Source: an uncultured Opitutia bacterium
GTDB lineage: Bacteria > Verrucomicrobiota > Verrucomicrobiia > Opitutales > UBA953
Assembly (NCBI GenBank): GCA_903921665.1
Contig: CAIXQT010000021.1
Coordinates: 1 to 10,961 of the forward strand
Direction of reading: 5' to 3'
DNA: 10,961 nucleotides
Shown here: positions 1 to 7,045 of the stretch, one piece after another
How the letters are laid out: each line of letters begins with the position of its first letter
Position numbering within the stretch: the first letter of the stretch is position 1
Notes under the pieces: generated by a model
Databases searched by the model: none
What the model saw: only the letters and a program-made list of their open reading frames with translations
What the model was told of the DNA's origin: nothing
Translations under genes and position numbers: made by a program

Positions 1-170
1 CCGCGGGACCAGCATTCGCCCATGTTCGGGCATTGGGCGGACTGGCAGACCGTGTGGAGCTTGTGCTCGTCGACGTTCTTCTTGGTCTCCAGGAAGTCCG
101 GGCCGCTGGGGAGCTTGGCGCGGAGCCAATCGGGTTTGCGGGCGGACTCGAGCATGGAGGGAGGCAACAT
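1..170 (-). CDS. lipA: Lipoyl synthase LipA, N-terminal fragment cut by window edge
   Basis: Radical-SAM enzyme that inserts two sulfur atoms into protein-bound octanoyl groups to make lipoyl cofactor; cytosolic. About 56 residues are visible and the rest lies beyond base 1. The translation contains KPDWLRAKLPSGP followed by VCQSAQCPNMGEC, whose three cysteines have the CX4CX5C spacing of the LipA auxiliary iron-sulfur cluster. The radical-SAM CX3CX2C motif would lie outside the window. Two in-frame ATG codons are possible, at 170 (MLPPSMLESARK) and 155 (MLESARK). I list the longer. A GGAAGG sits only two bases before the first, so neither start has a well-placed ribosome site. The gene follows the porin gene on the same strand, but a hairpin terminator lies between, so it probably has its own promoter. 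Identity is secure from the motif; the start is not. Confidence 0.9.
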   Translation of the reverse strand, partial: MLPPSMLESARKPDWLRAKLPSGPDFLETKKNVDEHKLHTVCQSAQCPNMGECWSR

Positions 171-206
171 TGCCTTCCGGGGCAGGATTTCAACCCAACA
201 AAGAAG

Positions 207-241
207 AAGGGGTGCTCTCCTCCCGGAAAGCACCCCTTTTT
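207..241 (-). terminator. Rho-independent terminator between porin gene and lipA
   Basis: A 10-bp perfect inverted repeat (207-216 AAGGGGTGCT pairs with 229-238 AGCACCCCTT) encloses a 12-base loop. Read on the minus strand, the stem is followed by TTCTTCTTT, an imperfect T-tract, about 20 bases after the porin stop codon. On the plus strand the stem is followed by a run of T (237-241), so it could work in both directions. The position suits ending the porin transcript before lipA. Confidence 0.8.
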
Positions 242-261
242 GCTATGAGTTCAGGCAGACC

Positions 262-903
262 TTAGAAGGTCTTCTTGAGCGTGACAGCGGTGATGCTGTC
301 GCCGTTCTGGATGTCCGAGTAGGACACCGTGCCGGTGAAGCCGAGCACCGGGTAGCTGAGAGCGATGGCGTAGTCGTCGTTCTTGGTGGCGCGATCGTTA
401 CCGTAGTGGAGGCCGAGGTTGAGGCCCTTGACGGCGGCGATGTCGTAGCTGTAGTTGGCTTCGTAGTAGTAGTCGCTGGTGTTGAGGTCGCCGGCGATGC
501 CCTTGGAGGCCTTGACGGTGAGGCCGGAGTAGGTCAGGGCGAAGTTCACTTCTTCGAAGTTGGCGTCGGACTGGCCTTCGTAGGCGTAGGCGATGTAACC
601 GACGGAAGCGTCGAGGGCGCCGAGCTTGAAGCCGTAGTTGGCGTACACGTCGACTTCGAGGGAAGCGTTACCGACGGTGACGTTGGAAGCCCAGATGCCA
701 GCCGAGAGGCCGGAGCTATGGGTAGCGTCGAAACCGCCCTGAACGGCGAACTTGCCGGCGTTCAGGGAGAGGCCGCGCCAGACGTAGTCGCTGGTGAAGG
801 CGAGGTTGCCCGAGGTGGTGAACGCCGGGGCAGCGGCGGGAGCAGCCTGAGCGAAGCTCGCGGCGGCAGTGAGGGTGAGGAGGGTGATGGAGGTGTGCTT
901 CAT
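262..903 (-). CDS. TorF-family putative porin (outer-membrane beta-barrel)
   Basis: Predicted small outer-membrane protein of 213 residues. The N-terminus is a signal peptide (positive MKHTS, hydrophobic stretch, likely cleavage after FAQA at about residue 20). The mature part opens with a beta-strand carrying FTSDYVWRGLSLN, then QGGFDATHSSGLSAGIWASNV. These match the SDY-x-RG-S and G-x-W-x-S-N signatures of the TorF putative porin family (TIGR02001 type). Alternating aromatic/hydrophobic residues run through to the last residue, Phe213, as expected for a barrel recognised by the BAM machinery. No Cys is present. The ATG at 903 has GGAAG five bases upstream on the coding strand. It stands alone, with a terminator downstream and an AT-rich gap upstream, so it is probably monocistronic. 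The solute carried is unknown; family members have little experimental characterisation. Confidence 0.85.
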   Translation of the reverse strand: MKHTSITLLTLTAAASFAQAAPAAAPAFTTSGNLAFTSDYVWRGLSLNAGKFAVQGGFDATHSSGLSAGIWASNVTVGNASLEVDVYANYGFKLGALDASVGYIAYAYEGQSDANFEEVNFALTYSGLTVKASKGIAGDLNTSDYYYEANYSYDIAAVKGLNLGLHYGNDRATKNDDYAIALSYPVLGFTGTVSYSDIQNGDSITAVTLKKTF

Positions 904-1038
904 TGCGTCTTCCGATGTGCTTAAACTTTACCAAAATGCCATATATTTCTGCATTTATGGAAAAATTGGCGAATAAACCCCAGTATTTGCTTAAAAAGAA
1001 GCCCTTGATGCTTTAATTTAAGCGTTAAGTCGCTGGTT
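904..1038 (-). promoter_or_regulatory. AT-rich intergenic region with paired palindromes, probable porin promoter
   Basis: This 135-base gap between glgA and the porin gene is much richer in A and T than its surroundings. It holds two 14-base imperfect palindromes of the same design, GCTTAAAAAGAAGC (989-1002) and GCTTTAATTTAAGC (1010-1023). Their starts are 21 bases apart, about two helical turns. It also has several A- or T-tracts (961-965, 993-997) that could bend DNA. I could not pick a convincing -35/-10 pair; TATATG on the minus strand near 940-945 is a possible -10 without a good partner. The region could hold a promoter plus operators, a weak end for the glgA transcript, or both. Confidence 0.45.
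990..1013 (-). terminator. Possible weak terminator after glgA
   Basis: On the minus strand, AAGC-ATCAAGG-GCTT followed by CTTTTT forms a 4-bp stem with a T-tract, about 26 bases beyond the glgA stop codon. The stem is short, and the same bases take part in the alternative palindromes of this gap, so the call is tentative. Confidence 0.25.
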
Positions 1039-2463
1039 TTAACCGAGATAGCACTCGAGGTGGGCTTCCGCCGCCTTGGCCCAGCTGAACTCGGCTTCCA
1101 TCGCCGTCTTTTGCAGCGCCTTGAAGGTGGCGGGTTGCTGATAAAGCTCCAGCGCTCGGCGTATGGCCCACTCTATGCCCCCATGGTCGGCGTGCTCAAA
1201 AACAATCCCAGTCCCTTTTTTCTTACCATCCCAGCCAGTGACGGTGTCAGCCAGGCCGCCGGTGGCTCGCACGATCGGCAGGGTGCCGTAGGCCATGGAA
1301 TACATCTGGTTCAGCCCGCACGGTTCGAAGCGGCTGGGCATGAGGAAGAAATCGCTGCCGGCTTCGATCCGGTGGGAAAGGCCGTTGTCGTAGCCGATGC
1401 GCACGGCGCAGGCGGCGGGGAAGTCCGCCGCCAGGCGTTTGAATTCATTCTCCAGCCAGGCATCGCCGCTCCCGAGCAGGACGAATTGCAGGCTGCCTTC
1501 GCGGAGGAACTTGGGTAGCACGCCGACGGCGAGGTCCAGGCCCTTCTGTTCCCAGAGGCGGGAGACGACCCCGATGAGCGGGACGGCGCGGTCGGGTGCG
1601 AGGCCGAGTTCTCGCAGGAGGGCGGCTTTGCAGGCGGACTTGCCCGCGGGCTTCTTCGCGGAGAAGGGCGCCTCGATGTGCTTGTCTTGTTCCGGATTCC
1701 ATTCGTCGTGATCGACGCCGTTAAGGATGCCACGTAAGGCGGCGGCGCGGCGGCGTACGACGTCATCTAGGCCGTAGCCAAAGGCGGGCGTGAGGATTTC
1801 TTTCGCGTAAGTCGGGCTGACGGTGATGACCTTGGCGGCATGCAGGATGCCGCCCTTGAGGAAGTTGACGCCGCCGAGGCACTCGAGTTCCTGCGGGCTC
1901 CACAGGGTTTCGGGGAGGCCGAGGTAGGCCATGATGCGCTTGGGGTAGAGGCCTTGGTGCTGCAGGTTATGGATCGAGATGACGGACCTGGCGCCGCCGA
2001 GCGCCGAATGCTTGAGCGTCGTGTTGAGCAGCACCGGCACGAGTCCGGCGGTCCAGTCGTGGCAATGGATGATGTCGGGAATCCAGCTCGTGGTCAGGCA
2101 CGCGTCGAGTCCGGCCCGGCCGTAGAAGGCGGCCCGTTCGCCCGCGTCGTCGCGTGCCGGGTAGATTTCCCGGGCGCCGTAGAAATCTTCATGTTCGACG
2201 AACCAGGCCTCGAAGTGGGGTGAGACTTGCTGCGTGCGGATGCGGCAGCCGGCCTTGCGGGCGTCGCAGTTGACGCCGACCTTGAGCGACTCGATGAGCG
2301 TGCCCATCTTCTCGCGGCCCGGGACGGAGCCGTAAAGCGGCGTGATGGCGCGCACCTCGTGGCCCTTGGCGGCCAAGGCCTTGCCCAGCGCCACCGTGGC
2401 GTCGCCGAGTCCGCCGGCCTTGGACCAGGGCGCTAGCTCGGGGGTGACGAAAAGAATTCTCAT
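1039..2463 (-). CDS. glgA: Glycogen synthase (ADP-glucose type, GT5)
   Basis: Transfers glucose from ADP-glucose to the non-reducing end of a growing alpha-1,4-glucan; cytosolic. The 474-residue length is that of typical bacterial GlgA (about 477). The N-terminal Rossmann domain starts MRILFVTPELAPWSKAGGLGD with the K-x-G-G-L substrate-binding motif (Lys15 to Leu19). HCHDW lies at 133-137 and SIHNLQHQG at 163-171. The C-terminal domain has SRLWEQKG (Arg302, Lys307, equivalent to the ADP-glucose phosphate-binding Arg/Lys pair) and PSRFEPCGLNQ with the conserved Glu380. All expected key residues are present. It is the last gene of the seven-gene unit. Its ATG overlaps the exosortase stop as ATGA, and no Shine-Dalgarno is visible, suggesting translational coupling. 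No glgB, glgC or glgP lies nearby, so this copy is away from a classical glycogen cluster. Confidence 0.95.
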   Translation of the reverse strand: MRILFVTPELAPWSKAGGLGDATVALGKALAAKGHEVRAITPLYGSVPGREKMGTLIESLKVGVNCDARKAGCRIRTQQVSPHFEAWFVEHEDFYGAREIYPARDDAGERAAFYGRAGLDACLTTSWIPDIIHCHDWTAGLVPVLLNTTLKHSALGGARSVISIHNLQHQGLYPKRIMAYLGLPETLWSPQELECLGGVNFLKGGILHAAKVITVSPTYAKEILTPAFGYGLDDVVRRRAAALRGILNGVDHDEWNPEQDKHIEAPFSAKKPAGKSACKAALLRELGLAPDRAVPLIGVVSRLWEQKGLDLAVGVLPKFLREGSLQFVLLGSGDAWLENEFKRLAADFPAACAVRIGYDNGLSHRIEAGSDFFLMPSRFEPCGLNQMYSMAYGTLPIVRATGGLADTVTGWDGKKKGTGIVFEHADHGGIEWAIRRALELYQQPATFKALQKTAMEAEFSWAKAAEAHLECYLG

Positions 2464-3479
2464 GCGTTAAGGAGGGGGTCGCGGCGCCGGCCGATCCGGT
2501 TGAGCAAAGGAATGAGGGCCACGAGGAGGATCAAGGCGGCGATCATGGCGACATTGCCGGCCAGATCATGGACGCTCCCGAGCGAGGAGAAGCCCGGTTG
2601 TCCGTGCTCGACCCCGGCGAGATCGCGGTCCAGCGACTTCGAGCCATGGTTGAGGGCGTGGAAGGTGAGGTAGGTGTTTCGACCGATGTTGAGCAGGATC
2701 GCGGTGAAGGCCGCGAGGCCGATCATGGCGATCCGACGGAGGAGCGCCCCCGGGAAGCCGCCTTCGATGAAGACCGCGCCGAGGAAGGCGCCTGCGAACA
2801 CGCAAGCCGAGAGGGAGCGGATGCCTGAGCAGGCTTCGGCCACGCCGACGGCGTCGCCGTTGGGGAAGACGATGGTGTTACCGTTGACGCGGATCGCGTG
2901 ACCGTTCGCGCGGAGGACGCCCGAGACGAACTCCGTTACGTTCGTGAGGAGCTCGCCTTTGATCTGGTTGTCGACAAGGTAGAGGAAGGGCCCGGAGATC
3001 AGCCAGACACCGGCAGGGAACAGGAGGAGGCCGACGGCCCTCCAGCGCGAGGGCGACGTCGCGACGGCGTCCTGCGGCCCGCGTACCGAGACGAATGCGA
3101 AGGCGAGCGTCGCGCCTGTCAGACCGAAGGAGATGGCGAGCGTCGGTCCGATGCCGGTGCCGAAGATGGCGCGGGCGGCGGCGCCGAAGCCGAACGAGGC
3201 CAGCGAGGCGAACGCCAGCACCTGGGCGAAGATCAGGACTCCATTGGAAGTCGGAGCGGCGACGTCGGCGCGTTCCCCTGTCAGCAAGGCGCGGAGTTCT
3301 TCCCAGCGGTCCCACAGGACGTAGGCCGAGAAAAATGGCACAAGGTAGCCGAAGGTATAGTCGTCCTTGGTGCTCCAGATGGCCCACTGGTCCCACGTCG
3401 CGAACGCGGCCATGCCGATGAGCAGCAGGCCGAGGCCGCGCGTCGTGCCATCGAGCTTCGACTGGGCTTCCGCGGACAT
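2460..3479 (-). CDS. Exosortase/archaeosortase family protein
   Basis: Integral inner-membrane transpeptidase-like protease of the EpsH family, expected to cleave or transfer PEP-CTERM-type C-terminal sorting signals on exported proteins. It has 339 residues with about seven or eight hydrophobic segments (for example near 15-30, 82-98, 112-130, 148-170, 222-240, 249-265, 308-327). The three family catalytic positions are visible: Cys217 in VAEACSGIRSL, Arg267 in LLNIGR, and His304 in SVHDLAG. The C-terminus is a short basic cytoplasmic tail. Its ATG overlaps the upstream ATPase stop by one base (TGATG) and its own stop overlaps the glgA start (ATGA). No PEP-CTERM substrate, exopolysaccharide gene or sortase partner is in the window, so its subtype and substrates cannot be assigned. 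The family call is firm; its role beside a peptide importer is unknown. Confidence 0.88.
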   Translation of the reverse strand: MSAEAQSKLDGTTRGLGLLLIGMAAFATWDQWAIWSTKDDYTFGYLVPFFSAYVLWDRWEELRALLTGERADVAAPTSNGVLIFAQVLAFASLASFGFGAAARAIFGTGIGPTLAISFGLTGATLAFAFVSVRGPQDAVATSPSRWRAVGLLLFPAGVWLISGPFLYLVDNQIKGELLTNVTEFVSGVLRANGHAIRVNGNTIVFPNGDAVGVAEACSGIRSLSACVFAGAFLGAVFIEGGFPGALLRRIAMIGLAAFTAILLNIGRNTYLTFHALNHGSKSLDRDLAGVEHGQPGFSSLGSVHDLAGNVAMIAALILLVALIPLLNRIGRRRDPLLNA

Positions 3480-4270
3480 CAGAACCGGGGCACCGCGGCC
3501 AGCAGCGTCTTCGTATAGGCCTGTTGCGGGTTGCCGAGGATCTCGGCCGGCGTGCCTTGTTCGACGATCTTACCCTTGGACATCACCAGGATGTGGTCGC
3601 TGACATGTTCGACGACGGCGAGGTCGTGGGCGATGAAGAGATAGGTCAGGCCCAGTTGTTCCTGCAGGTCCTGCAGCAGGTTCACGACCTCGGCTTGGAC
3701 GGAGACGTCGAGGGCCGAGACCGGCTCGTCGCAGATGATGAGCTCAGGTTGCACGGCGAGGGCCCGGGCGATGCCGATGCGCTGGCGTTGTCCGCCCGAG
3801 AATTCGTGCGGATGTCGGCGGAGGTGTTCGGCGGGGAGCTGGACGCTGCGGAGCAGTTCGGCGCAACGCGCCTCGCGGTCGGCGCGGGTCATCTGCGGGA
3901 AGTGGATCTCCAGCGGCTCCGAGAGGATGGTCAGGATGTCGGCGCGCGGGTTGAGCGAATTGTACGGGTCCTGGAAGATCATCTGGATCTTCTTGCGCCA
4001 CGGGAGGAAGGCCGCGTTGGAGAGGGCCCCGATGTCCTGTCCTTGGTAGAGGATCTTGCCGGCGGTGAGCGGGGCGAGCTTCACGATCGCGCGACCGGTC
4101 GTGGTCTTGCCGGAACCGGATTCGCCGACGAGTCCGACGGTCTTGCCTTTCGGCACGACGAAGCTGATGTCGTCCACGGCCTTCTTCGGCGCGGCTTTCT
4201 GGAAGAACCAGTTGGCGCGTCCGGGGTAATGGACGGAGAGTCCGCTGACTTCTAGGAGGTTGTCGCTCAT
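3479..4270 (-). CDS. Peptide ABC transporter ATPase, second half (DppF/OppF, YejF C-half type)
   Basis: Cytoplasmic ATP-hydrolysing subunit of the peptide importer, 263 residues. Visible motifs are Walker A GESGSGKT (49-56), Q-loop Gln100 in MIFQDPYNSLNP, signature FSGGQ (157-161), Walker B LIICDE (177-182), D-loop SALD, and switch His215 in IAHD. The tail EQGTPAEILGNPQQAYTKTLLAAVP is the shortened oligopeptide-transporter C-terminus typical of the OppF/DppF group. I chose the ATG at 4270 (MSDNLLEV). It fits the family N-terminus and overlaps the upstream ATPase stop as ATGA. The open frame continues upstream to an ATG at 4423, but those 51 extra residues are basic and Pro-rich and lie over the neighbouring gene. 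In E. coli the two ATPase halves are fused as YejF; here they are separate genes. The assignment to this importer rests on the operon. Confidence 0.92.
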   Translation of the reverse strand: MSDNLLEVSGLSVHYPGRANWFFQKAAPKKAVDDISFVVPKGKTVGLVGESGSGKTTTGRAIVKLAPLTAGKILYQGQDIGALSNAAFLPWRKKIQMIFQDPYNSLNPRADILTILSEPLEIHFPQMTRADREARCAELLRSVQLPAEHLRRHPHEFSGGQRQRIGIARALAVQPELIICDEPVSALDVSVQAEVVNLLQDLQEQLGLTYLFIAHDLAVVEHVSDHILVMSKGKIVEQGTPAEILGNPQQAYTKTLLAAVPRF

Positions 4271-5124
4271 CGGGAGACCTTGAGTTCCTCGGACAGCGTG
4301 GTGAGGCGGCGTCGGCGCTGGCCAAGCCGCGGGATGCAGGCGATGAGCGCCTTGGTGTAAGGGTGCGACTGGGTCCGCATGATCTGCGCGACGGGTCCAG
4401 ACTCGACGATGCGGCCTTTCCACATCACGGCTACCTTGTCGGCGAAGTTCGCGATGATGCCGAAGTTATGGGTGATGAGGACGATGCTCATGCCGCGCTC
4501 GCGCCGGAGGCGGGCGAGGAGGTCCATGATCTCCTTCTGGATGGTCACATCGAGCGCGGTGGTCGGTTCATCGGCCACGAGAATCTTCGGGTCGCAGGCC
4601 AGGGCCATGGCGATCATCGCGCGCTGCTGCATGCCGCCGGAGAGCTCGTGCGGGTATTGGTTCGCGACGCGTTCCGGGTCGTTGATGTGGACCTCGGCGA
4701 GGGAGCGGAGGACCTCGGCCTTGACGTCCTTGATGTCCGGGCGATGCAGCGCGACGGCTTCGCCGATCTGGAAACCGATGGTGTAGACCGGATTCAAGGA
4801 TGTGCCGGGTTCTTGGAAGATGTAGGCGATGGAGCCGCCGCGGACCTTGGCCAGTTTCTCTTCGCTGAGTCCGAGCAGCTCGACGCCGCCGAGTTTCACG
4901 GAGCCGGAGAGCGCGCAGGTCGGCTCGGGGGGGAGCAGGCGGGTGAGCGCCAGGGCCGAGACCGACTTGCCCGAGCCGGATTCGCCGACGACGGCGAGGA
5001 CTTCGCCGGCGGCCAGTTCGTAGCTGACGCCTTGGGCGGCGACGGTCGCGCGGTCACCATTGCGGAAGGTGACGCTGAGGTCCTGTACTTTCAGGAGAGG
5101 CTCGGCGGACATGGGCTGCAACAT
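4267..5124 (-). CDS. Peptide ABC transporter ATPase, first half (DppD/OppD, YejF N-half type)
   Basis: Cytoplasmic ATPase expected to pair with the downstream ATPase to drive the YejB/YejE channel. It has 285 residues from the first ATG, or 281 from the second at 5112 (MSAEPLLKVQDL), which fits the family start better. Neither start has a Shine-Dalgarno. Motifs counted from the first ATG are Walker A GESGSGKS (47-54), Q-loop Gln104 in YIFQEPGTSLNP, signature LSGGM (161-165), Walker B ILVADE (181-186), and His219 in ITHN. The C-terminal segment includes SHPYTKALIACIPRLGQRRR, the usual OppD/DppD end. It starts 37 bases (or 49) after the solute-binding protein stop, the only real gap in the operon. 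It overlaps the next ATPase by four bases. Split versus fused YejF is the main difference from the enterobacterial system. Confidence 0.92.
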   Translation of the reverse strand: MLQPMSAEPLLKVQDLSVTFRNGDRATVAAQGVSYELAAGEVLAVVGESGSGKSVSALALTRLLPPEPTCALSGSVKLGGVELLGLSEEKLAKVRGGSIAYIFQEPGTSLNPVYTIGFQIGEAVALHRPDIKDVKAEVLRSLAEVHINDPERVANQYPHELSGGMQQRAMIAMALACDPKILVADEPTTALDVTIQKEIMDLLARLRRERGMSIVLITHNFGIIANFADKVAVMWKGRIVESGPVAQIMRTQSHPYTKALIACIPRLGQRRRRLTTLSEELKVSR

Positions 5125-5161
5125 AGGTCGGGCAAGGGGGCAGGGGAAGGAAGAACGACGG

Positions 5162-7045
5162 TCATTCGGTCCGCCAGCGGTCCTCGATGACGGTCTTGGG
5201 CGCCCCGCGGACCTTGCCTTCGCGGAAATCCTTGAGGTCGACCTCGCGCTGCTTGGGGTCTAGCCAGAAGAGGCCGTACTGGCCGGGGTCTTCGGCGGAG
5301 CGTACGTCGAAGCCGGCCGGGAATTTCACCCAGTCCCAATGGGCGATGCGATAACCCGGCACCTTGAAGCCAGGGATGAAGTCGGCGAGTTCATGGATGC
5401 GCTGCTGCATCGCATAGGAGAGCTTGATCATTTCGTCCTCTTCGGTGGCCGCGCGGAAACGGTCGATCAGCTTCGACAGCGCCGGGTCGTCGATGCCGGT
5501 GATGTTGTTGGTCTGGCGTTTCGGGACCTTACGCCCATCGGCGAGCGTCTCAACGGCGTTGTCGGAGTGGTGGGATTCCCAGAGCGCCGGGAGGCGGCCC
5601 GAGACCGACCAGGCCCAGAAGACGATGTCATGGTTCTTTTCCATGACCTTACGGTACATCGTGGTGTGCTCGAGCGTCTCGGGTCGGAGTTCGACGCCGC
5701 AGCGACGGGCGGATTCGACCAAGGTGGCGAGGTATTTCCGGCGGTCCGAGGTGTCGAACGTCAGGCGGAAGGAGAGCCGTTCGCCGCCGGCGTTCATCAG
5801 GATGCCGTCGGTGCCGGTCTGGGTGAAGCCGGCTTTGGCGAACGCGGCGCGGGCGAGTTCGGGCGAATAGCGGCGCGGGCGGATCGAAGGGTCGGTGAAC
5901 TTGCCGAGGCCTTCGCTGAACTGGTTGAGGCGCGCGTAGTCTCCGCGGTAGAAGCCGTCGATGACGCGCTGGAAGTCGGTGGCATGTTGAAGGCCCAGGC
6001 GCACGTCGATGTCGGACAGCAGGGGTTTTTGCGTGTTGAGATAGAGTCCGTAAGGCGGGCGGGGGATGTCGTTGAAGAACTGGGCCTTGGTGAGGTAGCC
6101 GTTCTGGTACGCCTTCTTCTCGTTGGTGCCGTACCAGTAGCGGGGCATCATGATCGGCATGAAGTCGATCTCGCCGCTGAGCATCGACGCGTAGGCGCTG
6201 TCGAGTTCGCGGATCACGCCGTACTCGATGGCATCAGGGTTGTAGCGGTGGCGGTAGAACTTGCGGTGGTCGCCCCACCAGTCCTTGACGCGGGTGAGCG
6301 TGACGGATTTTTCGCGCTGGAAGCCGTTGGCGCCGACGAAGTAGGGTCCGGTCGTCGGCTGGTACCGGTCGTTGTACAGTTTTTCGTAATTGGGACCGAA
6401 GTCTTTGAAGAAGTCGCGGGGGAGCGGTCGCAGCTCGCCAAGCTGCTCGAGCTGGTAGGGCCGCTTGCGCGGCGCCTTGATCGCGATCGTGTAGGCGTCG
6501 AAGCGCGTGATGCCGCCCCATTCGCGGGTGTAGAAGTCGGCGTACCAGTCGGCCTTGGCCCAAGGTGAGCGGTAGAAGTAGAACGCGTAGAAGTAGTCGT
6601 CGGCGGTGACCGGCTGGCCGTCCGTGAACTTGATGTTCGGATCGAGCCGGAAGAAGGCCGTCATGCCGTCGGCCGACATCGCCCAACTCGTGGCCAGACC
6701 CGGGATGGGTTCGTCGGTGTTCGGGTGCGACGAGAGCAGGCCGAAGTCGTTATTGTCGTAAAGCTCCCCGCGGAAGCCGTTGTTCGCGTTAGGGCCGACG
6801 CGCCGGAGCGTGGGCGGGGTGGAAGTCGTGAACTGGCGCAGCGTGCCGCCGCGGGTCGCGCGGGGATCGGCGAACTCCTTCTGCACGGCGCCGTCGTGCC
6901 AGACGAGGTCCTTCGGCAGGTCGGCCGGGGTGGCGTAGCGGAAGAAATCCTTGTGCGCGGCGTAGTAGGCCGCGGCCTTCGGGTCTTCGAAGGTCGCAGC
7001 CTGGGCAAGCGTCAGGGCGAAAAGGAAAGCGAGGAGATTTCTCAT
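5162..7045 (-). CDS. yejA: Periplasmic peptide-binding protein, YejA-like (SBP family 5)
   Basis: Extracytoplasmic receptor that should capture peptides or peptide-like compounds and hand them to the YejB/YejE channel. It has 627 residues against 604 in E. coli YejA. MRNLLAFLFALTLAQA is a signal peptide with probable cleavage after AQA; there is no lipobox Cys, so it is soluble in the periplasm. Family-5 features include RGGTLRQFT near the mature N-terminus, then SADGMTAFFRLDPNIKFTDG with VTADDYFYAF. Further on are TGPYFV, TRVKDWWGD, GLYLNTQKPLLSDIDVRLGL and YDI-like NHDIVFWAW. The order and spacing resemble YejA/MppA-like proteins more than DppA. The ATG at 7045 overlaps the yejE stop as ATGA. 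The open frame runs on to 7615, but that extension has the composition of a shadow reading of yejE. Ligand is unknown. Confidence 0.88.
   Translation of the reverse strand: MRNLLAFLFALTLAQAATFEDPKAAAYYAAHKDFFRYATPADLPKDLVWHDGAVQKEFADPRATRGGTLRQFTTSTPPTLRRVGPNANNGFRGELYDNNDFGLLSSHPNTDEPIPGLATSWAMSADGMTAFFRLDPNIKFTDGQPVTADDYFYAFYFYRSPWAKADWYADFYTREWGGITRFDAYTIAIKAPRKRPYQLEQLGELRPLPRDFFKDFGPNYEKLYNDRYQPTTGPYFVGANGFQREKSVTLTRVKDWWGDHRKFYRHRYNPDAIEYGVIRELDSAYASMLSGEIDFMPIMMPRYWYGTNEKKAYQNGYLTKAQFFNDIPRPPYGLYLNTQKPLLSDIDVRLGLQHATDFQRVIDGFYRGDYARLNQFSEGLGKFTDPSIRPRRYSPELARAAFAKAGFTQTGTDGILMNAGGERLSFRLTFDTSDRRKYLATLVESARRCGVELRPETLEHTTMYRKVMEKNHDIVFWAWSVSGRLPALWESHHSDNAVETLADGRKVPKRQTNNITGIDDPALSKLIDRFRAATEEDEMIKLSYAMQQRIHELADFIPGFKVPGYRIAHWDWVKFPAGFDVRSAEDPGQYGLFWLDPKQREVDLKDFREGKVRGAPKTVIEDRWRTE

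Noticed and set aside
22..924. Long plus-strand open frame of 300 codons opposite the porin gene
   Set aside because: It is rich in repeated Val, Gly, Asp and Glu, as is typical of antisense frames of GC-rich genes. The minus strand here encodes a protein with a signal peptide and porin signatures.
4271..4423. 51-residue N-terminal extension of the second ATPase
   Set aside because: It overlaps the first ATPase gene, is basic and Pro/His-rich, and the ATGA overlap at 4267-4270 gives a family-like start instead.
5339..6568. Plus-strand open frame of 409 codons opposite yejA
   Set aside because: Low-complexity Val/Glu/Gly/Arg composition with no recognisable motif. It lies entirely within the well-supported yejA gene.
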